From Adineta steineri (Eukaryota; Rotifera; Eurotatoria; Adinetida; Adinetidae), in NCBI GenBank assembly GCA_905250115.1, contig CAJNOI010000154.1, positions 152,204 through 216,203 on the forward strand: a stretch of 64,000 nt of DNA, written 5' to 3'. Numbering within the stretch: the stretch's first letter is position 1; each line of letters opens with the position of its first letter. The notes under the pieces are model-generated. The model was not told the origin of the DNA. It made no database searches and saw only the letters and a program-made list of their open reading frames with translations. Below are positions 1 to 9,846 of this stretch, piece by piece. Made by a program: the position numbers and the translations under genes.

Positions 1-563
1 CGAGATCTTAAGTCATTAGAAGAAGCCGTAGAAAGCATCATTCCATTCGTCAACAAAGTCATGGAGTATGCAGAGGAAGCTAAACAAAAATGTAAAAAAA
101 ATACAAAACTGACAATAAATGCATCGGCAGCAATCTATCTTTACACAATGGATACACCTTTTTATGAGAAATTCAACAAAGCTCTTCGAGGTGAAAATCC
201 ACCTGCGTTGGTACCATGGTTCGACTTTCTAAAACTGTTCATTACCGCTCTAGCGAAATTACCGTCGCATCCAGCTACAGTATGGCGAGGTGTTGCAAAT
301 ATTAGTGGCTTAGATTTTTATAACAATGATATGTTCACTTGGTGGAGCGTGAACTCATGTTCGTCGCGCGCCAGAGTCGCTGGAATTTTTGCAGACAAGA
401 AGGGCACTCTATTTTGCATTAATATTATTTATGGCAAAGATATTACTGAGTACTCATCGAAGGAAGACGAAGAAGAAATCATTCTTATGCCTGGAACTCA
501 GTTGCGCGTCAAAGACACAACGTTTGATGTTGATGGTTTCTCCGTCGTTCATTTGGAAGAATG
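1..563 (+). CDS. ADP-ribosyltransferase (ART) domain exon, 5' cut by window edge
   Basis: The frame is open from base 1, so the start lies outside the window. The protein resembles the R-S-E class of NAD:arginine ADP-ribosyltransferases, which move ADP-ribose from NAD+ to a target. Visible motifs are VWRGV (catalytic Arg, near nt 286), WWSVNSCSS (the S-x-S strand, near 340-365) and EDEEEIILMPG (the ExE loop, near 465-495). The stretch SLEEAVESIIPFVNKV and the phrase AAIYLYTM are typical of bdelloid ARTs as I know them. Homology ends at VVHLEEW, and a donor-like GTTAGT follows at 564 in phase 2. The open frame after that (to 720) is low-complexity and probably intronic. The next phase-2 acceptor is at 1149, before a TIR domain, so this may be the N-terminal part of the next gene. 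Domain call is firm; the link is inferred. Confidence 0.8.
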
Positions 564-887
564 GTTAGTATGTGTGGAAAATATTACAGGCCTCATAACG
601 GTCCTTCTTTCTTCAGGATATTCTTCTCCGCTCTTTTTTTTTCTTTGTTTCTTTAGTTTTCATACAAACACCCACTCAAAAATCATCGTAAAACATATGA
701 ACAATACTTATGTTATATAGTGACCTCTCAGCAATGTTTCTAATAGCAAGTGTACTAAGCATAGATAGAATGTACAGATCAGAAACTGCTGCTAATACAT
801 ACTGCTTTATACTTTAATCAAAAAACTTACTTGAGCAAAGTATAAAGCAATATATATATTGACAATAGTATGTGATCTGTAGCATTT

Positions 888-952
888 CTTGAGGGTGGTT
901 GTGAATATGAGTGTAGGTATCGCTTATTTTTTTATGAACCACACTCATCCTA
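888..952. repeat. TGTGGG-type palindrome, degenerate
   Basis: Left arm starts CTTGAGGGTGG and right arm is CCACACTCATCC. It lies in the interval between the ART exon and the TIR exon, probably an intron. Confidence 0.6.
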
Positions 953-1072
953 GTGACTACTTGATGAAAATGTTAGTGCCTATCAATTCACTTGAGGATC
1001 TGAGTTCGACTGCCGCATCCTTCTCACAACTTCACGTAGTTCAGCTGTTTCAAGATATAGTAGTATCTTCGT

Positions 1073-4000
1073 ATGAATGACTATGACATTACAGCTTTTT
1101 CTCCAGTTGCCATATATCTATTCTGTAGCATTGAATCTATATCTTCTAGTACTCCGATTCCCGAAGGAAAACATGTCATGATATCTTACGATTCGAATAG
1201 TCAAGAAACTGTATCCAAAATTTATCATTATCTACACCTCGAACATATACCACTTTGGCTCAATAAACAGAAAGAAACGACGAATGATCTAAAGACAAGG
1301 TATAATTTTTTGTACTCTTTTCCATTCACTGAACATTGCAAGTATACTATTCTTTTTCACAGTTTGGCTGAAGGAGTAGAAAATGCTGCAGTCGTTTGTT
1401 GTTTCATAACTCCGAATTATGAAAAATCTGACTTTTGTCAACTTGAATTACAGTATGCACAGAAACGGCAAAAACGAATCATCCCATGTATACTCACTGA
1501 TATAAATATATGGAAACCTTCTAATTGGTTGAAGCTGATAAACAAAGACCTCGTACCGATCGACTTTGACAACGTCTCTAAACCATCAACCATGGAAGAA
1601 AACGTGATGGAACTGATTTATCGAATAAAATACCAATCTCCAACACCTCAATATATACCGCCACAAGTAGCTGATAAACCGAGCTATCTATTTGAACTGA
1701 TTAAATATGAATATAAACGAAATAGTCGTATTGAACGTTTCATGAATCCAGCCAAATCTTTTTCAATCGACCAAAGTTACATCAATTTGGCCATAGTAGA
1801 AACTATAGATCAGCATGAAAAAGAAAAGAAGCTTCGTGATTCTCACAACAACGATGGGATTATAGAAGCATTTGAAAGTATTCATGGTACCAAGACTCCA
1901 ATAGATGTCAAAGAAATTTTCAAAACATGCAAGGATAAAAGAAGGAATGTACTCGTATTCGGTCGAGCTGGCATTGGAAAATCAACATTTTGTCGATACG
2001 CCGCCTACCAATGGGCAACTGGCATGATTTGGCAGGAATATGAACTGATTGCTTTGATTCCATTGCGTTCCTTGACAACACACCGCTATCCTATATTACC
2101 AGCTGGTACCAACTATTCTCTAATAGACGTTCTGAAAAGAGAGTGCTTTTCTTTCGATCAATATCTATCAGAAAAAGATGAAAAACAATTGCAAGAACAA
2201 TTTCATAACAGTCGCATCCTGTGGCTTTTAGATGGCTATGATGAAATCGTACAAAATGTACCTACACATCTCAAAAGTTTATTGAATGATCAGTTACTGA
2301 AGACTCCACATCATATCATAACATCTCGTCCATATATGAATACTTTATCGCATTCTATGCAATTGGAAATTACAGGCTTCACAGATGATAATATTTCTAA
2401 GTATGTTAAAAAGTTCTTCAATCAAATCGGAGATGAAGCAGAGAATTCATCTGCTGAAGATGAAAAACTATTAAGCTTTCTCAAACGTAATCGTAGGATT
2501 TGGGGTATTGCACACATTCCGATAAACCTAGAACTTATCTGTAGTGTTTGGAGCAATACTCATTGGTCAGAAACAAAAACACTAACAATGACAGGACTGT
2601 ACGATGAAATTACCGAATGGATATGTAGACGATATATGATGAAACAAAAAGGAGTTTTAACCGAAGAGCTTAAATTAACAAGTAAAAGCGATGTTTATGA
2701 GGACTGTAAAATCGAATTGGCATTTTTGGAGAGCGTCGCATTTTATGGGATGAAAAACAACTCTATCATTGTACGACCGGCATTGCTCGAGAAAGCACAG
2801 AATGATACTAAGTGCCGTTTAGTGAAATATCCGCACTTACTCAATATTGGTCTTCTCAAATCCGTCAATTGTCATGGCACGGGCAATCAAAATGAAATAC
2901 AGAAAGATCATTACTTTGTACATCTTAGCTTCCAAGAATATTTTGCAGCACGGTACTTGGCCACTGCTCTTAATGGCAAAGAACCTCACAAAATGATCGA
3001 ATTTATCCAAGACTATAAATACGACCGACGCTTTGAATTAATGCTGAGCTTTGCATCGGGCATTATCGCAAACACCTACAGCACTAAATGTAGCGACATA
3101 TTCTGGGGCACGATCTCAAGAGAGCCATTAGATAAGGTTGGCATACGACACATGCAAGTTGTCATTTCTTTCTTAGAAGAGGCATCTCATAATGAAAACT
3201 TCCAACAATATAATGAAATTATGAACTATATAATCAAATGTATAGAGTGTGCCGTGCAGTCAGAGTACGAAGTGATACGCACCAACCTAAACGAGACCTT
3301 ACATAGAAGTCCCTCGATAGTAAACAAATATGAAGTATTCGAAATTCTCACTAAACTTTTGAAAACCAACAATGAACACACATGGTGGAATGTCATGGCA
3401 TTGATGACCAAAACACCACTTTACAATCCGCCGCCGCAGTTCATACAGTTGCTAGTGACTGCACTAAGGAATATCAATGCTAGTATACGAGAAGACGCAT
3501 GTCAACTACTCGGTCAGCTAGGCGGCAAAGCAGCGACGGTGGACGTAATCGCAGCGCTAGTGATCGCACTCAAAGATGTGGATTATTATGTAAGACAGGT
3601 AGCATGCAAAACATTGGGTCAGATGGGTGACAAAGCAGCGACGAAAGAGGTAATTGCAGCGCTGGTGGTTAAACTGGGGGATGCGAATCATATTGTCAGA
3701 ACTAACGCATATGAAGTTCTCGATCAGATGAGTGAAACAGCAGCAGCGCAGGACGTGATTTCAGCACTGCTGTCCGCACTGGAGTCTGTTGATCGTTCGA
3801 TCAGACAGACCGCATGTGTAGCTATCGATGAGATGGGTCTTAAAGCAGTGACTAAAGAAGTGATCGCAGCGCTGGTGGCCAAACTGGAGGATGTGGATGA
3901 TTATGTGAGACAAGTATCATGCAAAGTACTCGGTCAGATGGGTGAAAAAGCAGCGACGAAAGAGGTGATCGCGGCGCTGGTGACCAAACTGGAGGATGCG

Positions 4001-6217
4001 GATGATTTTGTTAGAAGCAAAGCATGTGAAGCTCTTGGTCGGATGGGTGAAAAAGTAGCAACGATAGACGTACTTGCAGCGCTGATGACCGCACTACGGA
4101 ATCCGAAAGAAATTATCAGAATGAGCGCATGTGAAGCTCTCGGTCAGATGGGTGAACAAGCAGCAACAAACGACGTAATCACAGCGCTGGTGACTGCACT
4201 GGGGGATACGCATGAGATTGTTAGAAAAGAGGCATGTGAAGCTCTGGGTCGAATGGGTGAAAAAGCAGCAACAGGCGACGTGATCACAGCGTTGGTAATC
4301 GCACTGGGATCTGTTAATCGCTGGACCAGACAGAGAGTATGTGCAGCTCTTGGTAATATTGGTGAGAAAGCAGCAACGAACGACATAACCACAGCGCTGG
4401 TGACAGCACTAGGGGAGGCGAGTAATATTGTTAAGCTGAGGACATGTGAAACTCTCGATCAGATCGGTCAAAAAGCAGCAACGAAAGAGGTGATCGCAGC
4501 GCTGCTAGCTAAACTGAGAGATCCGGCTTGGATTGTCAGAGAGAGAGCATGTAAAGTTCTCGATCAGATGGATGGAAAAGCAGCAACGAATGACGTGATC
4601 GCAGCGTTGATTATCTCACTAGGAAATACAAATAGTATTGTCAGAGAGAGAGCATGTGTGGTACTCGGTCAGATGGGTGACAAAGCAGCGACGAACGATG
4701 TGATTGTAGCGCTGGTGAACACACTGTGGGATGTGGATGATTATGTGAGATCAGCAGCATGCAAAGTACTCGGCCAGATGGGTACAAAAGCAGCGACGAA
4801 AGAAGTGATTGCAGCGCTGATGATCAAAGTGTGGGATGCGTATGATATTGTCAGACTCAGAGCATGCAAAGCTTTCGGTCAGATGAATCTTGAACCAGCA
4901 ACGAACGACGTAATCACAGCACTGTTGGTCGCACTGGGGGATGTGGTTGATTTTGTGAGACAAGAAGCATGCAAAGTACTCGGTCAGTTGGGAGAAAAAG
5001 CAGTAACACACGGCGTGTTTCCAGTGCTGGTTGCCGCACTAGAAGATGCGAATGATGATGTTAGAGAAGAGGCGTGTAAAGCTCTCGATCAGATGGGTGA
5101 AAAAGCAGCAACGATGGATGTCATCGCAGCGCTGGCGACAGTACTGGAGGATACCGATAATATTGTCAGGGAGAGAGCATGCAAAGTACTCGGTCAGATG
5201 GGTCAAAAAGCAGCAACACATGCCGTAATTCCACTACTGGTGACTACACTGGGGGATGCGAATAATATTGTCAGGCTCAAGGCATGTGAAGCTCTTGGTC
5301 GGATGGGTGAAAAAGCAGCAACGACAGATGTAATCGCAGCGGTGGTTACCGCACTGGGGGATACGAATCATTATGTGAGACAAGAAGCATGCAAAGTGCT
5401 CGGTCAGATGGGTGAAAAAGCAGCAATAAACAACGTGATTGCAGCGCTGCTAACGGCGCTAAAAGATACCGATGAGGTTATCAGACAAGAGGCATGTGAA
5501 GCTCTCGGTCGAATGAGTAAAAAAGCAGCAAGGAAGGACGTGATTATAGCGCTGGTGAAAGTACTAAGAGACAGTAATGATGGGGTCAGACAAAGAGCAT
5601 ATGAAGCCCTAGGTCGTGCCAGTGAAAAAGAAGTAACGAGCGACATAATTGCCTTGTTAGTGGATGCATTAAAAGATGCGAATGCTAGAAAGAAGGCGTG
5701 CGAAGCCCTCGGTCGGATCGGTGGAAAAATAGCAACTAGTAGCGTTATTAACGGATTATTATGTATCGCTAATGGCGATGGCTACGCGGCAGTGGAAAAA
5801 ATTCTGGTTTCTGCGTCCACGCTGTCTAACATAGATTCGAATACAGTTCGAAAGTTATTTGATTTTTGGAAGCAGCAGGAATGGCGGGTGTGTAATATAC
5901 TCATAGAAAAAGTTATGGAGGCCTACATGTTTACAAAAATCGCTGAATGGTGCCCTATTATTAGTTTGCACTCCCTTCGTATCGGCTGTGCTGTTACTAT
6001 TGCTGGGCAGAAGGTTATTATTTATGGCAACTCTAATCCAATATTGTTTGACATGCCGAGTTGCTCACTTTGCAATGACTTAGCTGGCGTGTATGCTAAT
6101 CAGAGTGGTTTGGCTTTTTATCTCCCAGCAAATTCGAGAAACACCGTTTTACCGTTTAAACGGTCATTGTCGCCTATTCTGTACCGAAAGGACAATAAAC
6201 GACAAAAAAGAATTTAA
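1073..6217 (+). CDS. TIR-NACHT-HEAT repeat NLR-like protein
   Basis: Domains in the 1714-codon frame: TIR (residues about 31-170, GKHVMISYDS to the LELQYAQ helix, with the candidate NADase Glu at 125); NACHT NTPase (Walker A GRAGIGKST near 297-305, Walker B ILWLLDGYDEI near 382-392, and HLSFQEYFAARYLA in the winged-helix region); then 22 HEAT-like repeats of 35 residues (105 bp) at about nt 3430-5735; then a unique tail of about 150 residues. This is a STAND-type, probably cytosolic, sensor layout. Residues 76-96 of the frame are probably an intron (1300-1362, 63 nt, GT-AG, without stops); removing it gives NDLKTSLAEGVENAAVV, the normal TIR consensus. The true coding exon probably begins at 1150 after TTCTAG, in phase 2, matching the upstream ART donor. 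If it starts alone, ATG 1073 is only the first in-frame Met. The ligand is unknown. Confidence 0.85.
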   Translation: MNDYDITAFSPVAIYLFCSIESISSSTPIPEGKHVMISYDSNSQETVSKIYHYLHLEHIPLWLNKQKETTNDLKTRYNFLYSFPFTEHCKYTILFHSLAEGVENAAVVCCFITPNYEKSDFCQLELQYAQKRQKRIIPCILTDINIWKPSNWLKLINKDLVPIDFDNVSKPSTMEENVMELIYRIKYQSPTPQYIPPQVADKPSYLFELIKYEYKRNSRIERFMNPAKSFSIDQSYINLAIVETIDQHEKEKKLRDSHNNDGIIEAFESIHGTKTPIDVKEIFKTCKDKRRNVLVFGRAGIGKSTFCRYAAYQWATGMIWQEYELIALIPLRSLTTHRYPILPAGTNYSLIDVLKRECFSFDQYLSEKDEKQLQEQFHNSRILWLLDGYDEIVQNVPTHLKSLLNDQLLKTPHHIITSRPYMNTLSHSMQLEITGFTDDNISKYVKKFFNQIGDEAENSSAEDEKLLSFLKRNRRIWGIAHIPINLELICSVWSNTHWSETKTLTMTGLYDEITEWICRRYMMKQKGVLTEELKLTSKSDVYEDCKIELAFLESVAFYGMKNNSIIVRPALLEKAQNDTKCRLVKYPHLLNIGLLKSVNCHGTGNQNEIQKDHYFVHLSFQEYFAARYLATALNGKEPHKMIEFIQDYKYDRRFELMLSFASGIIANTYSTKCSDIFWGTISREPLDKVGIRHMQVVISFLEEASHNENFQQYNEIMNYIIKCIECAVQSEYEVIRTNLNETLHRSPSIVNKYEVFEILTKLLKTNNEHTWWNVMALMTKTPLYNPPPQFIQLLVTALRNINASIREDACQLLGQLGGKAATVDVIAALVIALKDVDYYVRQVACKTLGQMGDKAATKEVIAALVVKLGDANHIVRTNAYEVLDQMSETAAAQDVISALLSALESVDRSIRQTACVAIDEMGLKAVTKEVIAALVAKLEDVDDYVRQVSCKVLGQMGEKAATKEVIAALVTKLEDADDFVRSKACEALGRMGEKVATIDVLAALMTALRNPKEIIRMSACEALGQMGEQAATNDVITALVTALGDTHEIVRKEACEALGRMGEKAATGDVITALVIALGSVNRWTRQRVCAALGNIGEKAATNDITTALVTALGEASNIVKLRTCETLDQIGQKAATKEVIAALLAKLRDPAWIVRERACKVLDQMDGKAATNDVIAALIISLGNTNSIVRERACVVLGQMGDKAATNDVIVALVNTLWDVDDYVRSAACKVLGQMGTKAATKEVIAALMIKVWDAYDIVRLRACKAFGQMNLEPATNDVITALLVALGDVVDFVRQEACKVLGQLGEKAVTHGVFPVLVAALEDANDDVREEACKALDQMGEKAATMDVIAALATVLEDTDNIVRERACKVLGQMGQKAATHAVIPLLVTTLGDANNIVRLKACEALGRMGEKAATTDVIAAVVTALGDTNHYVRQEACKVLGQMGEKAAINNVIAALLTALKDTDEVIRQEACEALGRMSKKAARKDVIIALVKVLRDSNDGVRQRAYEALGRASEKEVTSDIIALLVDALKDANARKKACEALGRIGGKIATSSVINGLLCIANGDGYAAVEKILVSASTLSNIDSNTVRKLFDFWKQQEWRVCNILIEKVMEAYMFTKIAEWCPIISLHSLRIGCAVTIAGQKVIIYGNSNPILFDMPSCSLCNDLAGVYANQSGLAFYLPANSRNTVLPFKRSLSPILYRKDNKRQKRI
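3430..5735 (+). repeat. 105-bp tandem HEAT-coding array, 22 units
   Basis: Units read VIAALVxALxDxxxxVR, then ACEALGQMGEKAATxx. They are close at the nucleotide level too (for example AAAGCAGCGACGAAAGAGGT recurs) and are richer in G and C than the flanks. This suggests recent expansion or gene conversion. The last unit is shortened. Confidence 0.9.
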
Positions 6218-6830
6218 AGATCATTCTGTTTTCGTTTTCACCTATCAGTCAGCTTTCCACAGCGTCACACATATTAAATCATTGCTGAAACGATTGTATA
6301 CGTTAATAAGTTTTTTGTAATAAATAGCAAGAAATGTGTTTAATCACGTTCATGACCAATGAATAGCTGTCTAAATGCTCAAAGTAGATTAACTTTTTTA
6401 CTGAATCTGTGGTTCTGTTAATTTATATTATTCATGTATTTGTTTTTATTTTTTCAAAGTATATATAAAAGATATTCAAATCGTTCGTAAATTCAATATA
6501 TCGTTATCAACTCACAAGTTATATTTCTAAATTTATCTTATATAATTTTGCTTGAGTAAAATATTGTTTCTTTCATTTGGTAGAACTTTGGGCAACATTA
6601 AAATTAAATGAATGAAAATCATGGGCTAATACGAATATTAGAATACCGAAAGAATACATAAGAAGAGTTTATGATATTGTTAATAGAATATGTTTAATAG
6701 TTTTCTTTTCCTTTTTGTTCGATTATATGTAAGATATAATTATTATTTATTTATTAATATAACCGTATCATCATATATTACCTCTTATTGAACCTTATTC
6801 CGAAAGCTATTGTTAACTTAAAACTCACAT

Positions 6831-6883
6831 TGGGTATAGGTGGATATGAATGAAAAGAGTTGACACCCACACCCATCCTGAAG
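6831..6883. repeat. TGTGGG-type palindrome, degenerate
   Basis: The left arm is worn (TGGGTATAGGTGG); the right arm is GACACCCACACCCATCCTGAAG. Confidence 0.6.
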
Positions 6884-7123
6884 ATAGTTTATATAGAAAA
6901 ATGGACCCAGATATGAGATACACACGTAGACAAAAGTCTTTCCTCTCTCTTTATTTCTGCGCTATTATAATTTGTATAAGATTTATTGCCTAGTAGAGAT
7001 ATAACTTGAGAGTTTTATTGTATTGTGATCTACATAATATACTGAAATAAAATTCAAGTCATATCTCTCCTCAGCAATAAATTTTATACGAAGTATAATA
7101 GCAAAGAAACGAAGAGAGGAAAA

Positions 7124-7199
7124 GGTGGGTGTGGGTGTGGATGGGTGGATGTGAACGAGAGAAGAAGAGACACACCCGCAATTACAACCACACCCTCAA
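7124..7199. repeat. TGTGGG-type palindrome
   Basis: Left arm GGTGGGTGTGGGTGTGG, spacer GAGAGAAGAAGAGACAC, right arm ending CCACACCCTCAA. The spacer motif recurs near 9250 and 36000. Confidence 0.75.
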
Positions 7200-8147
7200 T
7201 TTCGTCTCGTTTATTATGTAAATTTTGCTTTGCTTGTTTATTTCCGTTTCAATGTAGAGCACAGAAGTCGATTATGAAAATTATATTGATTATATTATTC
7301 TTCAATTTGCATTGATTAACAATGTATAATGAATGAAGCCCCTGAATTTCTACCTAAAAGTTTTTTTAAATAAAATAAATAAAGAACTTATTCTTTATTT
7401 TATCCGTTCCTTCCTATGTATTAAGGAGTGGGGGTGAAGGTGCGCGTTTAAATACCTAAATGTAAGTAATAATAGCTCTTTTGCATTATATTTAGAGGTG
7501 TTTAATACCTTGTGAAAATACAATATTGACAAATTTTTTTCGATTTCTATTTTATTTGAATTCCTTTTTTTCTAATTGATAACTAGGTTTCTTCCCTCTT
7601 TTTTTATGTAGATCTGCATCAGCACTGACAGCTTGATAATATCTTCAAATATAATCCCACAACTTGTTCTTTACTTGGTTTATAATTCTCACAATAAAAC
7701 TATGCATTTCATCGGAACCACCTTTAGCTAAATATTTACATTGGCTTTCAATTCCTTCGCATACTTATTCATGTGATTGATATTATCGTCTTCCTGCCTT
7801 ATCATAGCAAGTATTTCGACATGCAAAAAAAATAATGATACAGAACTTTTTTAATAGTAAGATGGCGCAGTAAGATATACATCTTTCATTCTTTTCCTAT
7901 CACTTTACATCTAATGTTTCGAAACGAAATAATACGGTGGGTCATACTATAGACAGTAGTATTTTGAAATTTAGGTTATAATGACGAAGAAGAGCAGATA
8001 AATAGCGCGTCACATTAGTCTACCTGAGCAACAGTTCTGAACACTATCGATACTTGAATCATATGAATTTATTTTTGAAAAAACTACGAAAGGTTAATAA
8101 ATCATTTTCGGGAGTATTGAATGAATGAAGCATGAAAAACATAAAAA

Positions 8148-8942
8148 TTAGAACAAATAAAAAAACATTCTGAAAGCTGTGCAGTTGATAAATAGTTTGA
8201 TGATTATCAATCCAACCAACAGAGGAACGAATGTCAAATTGATGGTAGCACTGGATGAACCTCCAATCGTTGAGATCGATTGACCTCCAGTTGTTGAGAT
8301 CGATTGACCTTCAATTGTTGAGTTCGATTGACCTCCAATCGTTGAGATCGATTGACCTTCCATTGTTGAGGTCGGTTGAAGTTCATTTCGTACAACAACT
8401 TCGCTACATTCAGGAGATACTGCATTGTTCAATTGAATCGTACGACTGTCTTGACTGATTGTAACATGAATTGGATCTCCAGCAAATAATAGCGTGGTAC
8501 TGAAACCACTAGGAGTCGGAATGATGTCGTTAAGCGAAAATGTTGCATCAGGACATGTAAATTGACTTTGAATGCGCAGTGTATCCGCAGTTGCAGATGA
8601 AAGAATTATCCCGTTAGCAGGACAACAACAGGAAATTTTGTCACATCTGTTTTGTACAACAAATGTACCAGTCCAATTAGGAGTTTCACTGCCACCGCCA
8701 CCTCCACCACTCGTACATTGATAACTGGCATTACCGGGTCCACTTGTACATTGTGTTGGATATTTGCTTTGGCATTCCGATTCGCAAGATGAACCACATG
8801 ATGGAATGATAATAGTGTCTTGTAAAGTTGGTGAACAAAGATTACCGGCACAGCAACTGCAATAGCATGTATCTCCACTACAATAAGAAATACTTGCTAG
8901 AATCCATATAAAACTTACTATAATCATAGTTTGAGTTTGCAT
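8148..8942 (-). CDS. Small Cys-rich secreted or GPI-type surface protein
   Basis: 264 residues. An N-terminal signal peptide (TMIIVSFIWILASISYCSG) precedes a Cys-dense region with clusters CYCSCC, CGSSCESEC and CCCP. A Gly run (SGGGGGGS) and a second domain follow. A Ser/Thr-rich stalk then has an 8-residue repeat, GQSISTIG and variants, about 4 copies (24-bp units, nt 8265-8365). The end is hydrophobic (FVPLLVGLIIIKLF), as in a GPI signal or single-pass anchor. I do not recognise the family. It appears intronless. A TATA box lies at 9000-9007 on this strand, about 60 nt upstream of the ATG. The region immediately upstream is duplicated (9005-9213 and 9284-9493). Confidence 0.75.
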   Translation of the reverse strand: MQTQTMIIVSFIWILASISYCSGDTCYCSCCAGNLCSPTLQDTIIIPSCGSSCESECQSKYPTQCTSGPGNASYQCTSGGGGGGSETPNWTGTFVVQNRCDKISCCCPANGIILSSATADTLRIQSQFTCPDATFSLNDIIPTPSGFSTTLLFAGDPIHVTISQDSRTIQLNNAVSPECSEVVVRNELQPTSTMEGQSISTIGGQSNSTIEGQSISTTGGQSISTIGGSSSATINLTFVPLLVGLIIIKLFINCTAFRMFFYLF

Positions 8943-8999
8943 GATGTATTCACTTTAGTAAATGAAGAAAAAAACTATTTCTTGCTACACTGTGTGTAC

Positions 9000-9007
9000 T
9001 ATTTATA
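9000..9007 (-). promoter_or_regulatory. TATA box of the Cys-rich surface protein gene
   Basis: TATAAATA read on the minus strand, about 58 nt upstream of the start codon at 8942. Confidence 0.6.
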
Positions 9008-9213
9008 TGCTTTTCTTTTTACGTCGTTACTAAATGCACATGAGTGGAAGATAAGAATATGAAACGCAATAAATTCTACGAAGAAGTTGTCGTCCTTGAC
9101 GGGAAGAAAGATTAGAAAAGATCTCGTTATTATTTACCTAACGATAAATTTGATAAAGCACTCGTTTAAGCTGATAAATATTACTTTTTTCTCATACTGA
9201 GTGAGAAAGTTGG
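9005..9213. repeat. 209-bp direct repeat, copy 1
   Basis: It starts at the TATA box of the minus-strand gene and runs upstream. It matches 9284-9493 with only scattered differences; shared marks include TACGTCGTTA, CCTTGACGGGAAGAAAGATT and GAGTGAGAAAGTTGG. Confidence 0.9.
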
Positions 9214-9282
9214 CGTGGGTGTTTGTGCGGATGTAGGTATGAGTGTAGCAAAGAAGAGACACTAATCCCACACCCACATCCT
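9214..9282. repeat. TGTGGG-type palindrome between the two 209-bp copies
   Basis: Left arm GCGTGGGTGTTTGTGCGG, spacer with AAAGAAGAGACAC, right arm CCCACACCCACATCC. Confidence 0.7.
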
Positions 9283-9283
9283 T

Positions 9284-9493
9284 ATATACCTTTCTTTTTA
9301 CGTCGTTATTAAATGCAAATGAGTGGAAGATAAGAATATGAAATGCAATAAATTCTACGAACAAGTTGTTGTCCTTGACGGGAAGAAAGATTAGAAACGA
9401 TCTCGTTATTATTTACCTAACGATAAATTTGATAAAGCACTCGCTTAAGTTGATAAATATTACTTTTTTTCTTACACTGAGTGAGAAAGTTGG
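9284..9493. repeat. 209-bp direct repeat, copy 2
   Basis: Near-identical to 9005-9213. Its TATA-equivalent position is changed (TTATATACC), so only copy 1 looks like a core promoter. Confidence 0.9.
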
Positions 9494-9518
9494 TTTTATA
9501 AATACCCATACTGGAAAA

Positions 9519-9797
9519 CGGGTGTGATTGAGGATGTGGTGCGGGTGTGGGTGTGGGTGTAGGTGTGGGTGTGGGTGGGTGTGGGTGTGGGTGGGTGTGG
9601 GTGTAGGTGTGGTGGGTGTGGTGTGAGTTTGGATGTGGGTATTCTATTTACTCCACACCCACCCACACCCACACGCTCAAGATTATATTCCATAATATTG
9701 ATACTAGGGTGTGGGGTGTGGATGTGGAGCAAATAGAATACCCACATCCAAACTCACACCACACCCACCACACCTACACCCACACCCACACCCACAC
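9519..9797. repeat. Large nested TGTGGG palindrome
   Basis: The left arm (about 9585-9660) and right arm (about 9721-9797) are near-perfect inverted copies of roughly 70 bp, including the non-telomeric word GGATGTGGGTATTCTATTT. The loop is itself a smaller palindrome (CCACACCCAC with GGGTGTGGGGTGTGG). To the left the G-rich strand runs on as tandem GGGTGT units (9540-9610). Confidence 0.9.
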
Positions 9798-9846
9798 TCT
9801 GATTCACGGATTCGCTAGATAAAATCGCGTTTGTCGTTCTTTTTCA

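Larger units (their letters stand above)
6218..8147. other. Intergenic, AT-rich
   Basis: No gene is supported here. It holds two palindrome copies (6831-6883 and 7124-7199) and homopolymer runs. Confidence 0.6.

Noticed and set aside
889-1080. 63-codon open frame before the TIR exon
   Set aside because: It runs through a degenerate palindrome and overlaps the likely intron; no protein-like pattern.
9496-9822. Frames rich in Thr/His/Pro or Gly/Val across the large palindrome
   Set aside because: Products of TGTGGG-type repeats, not genes.
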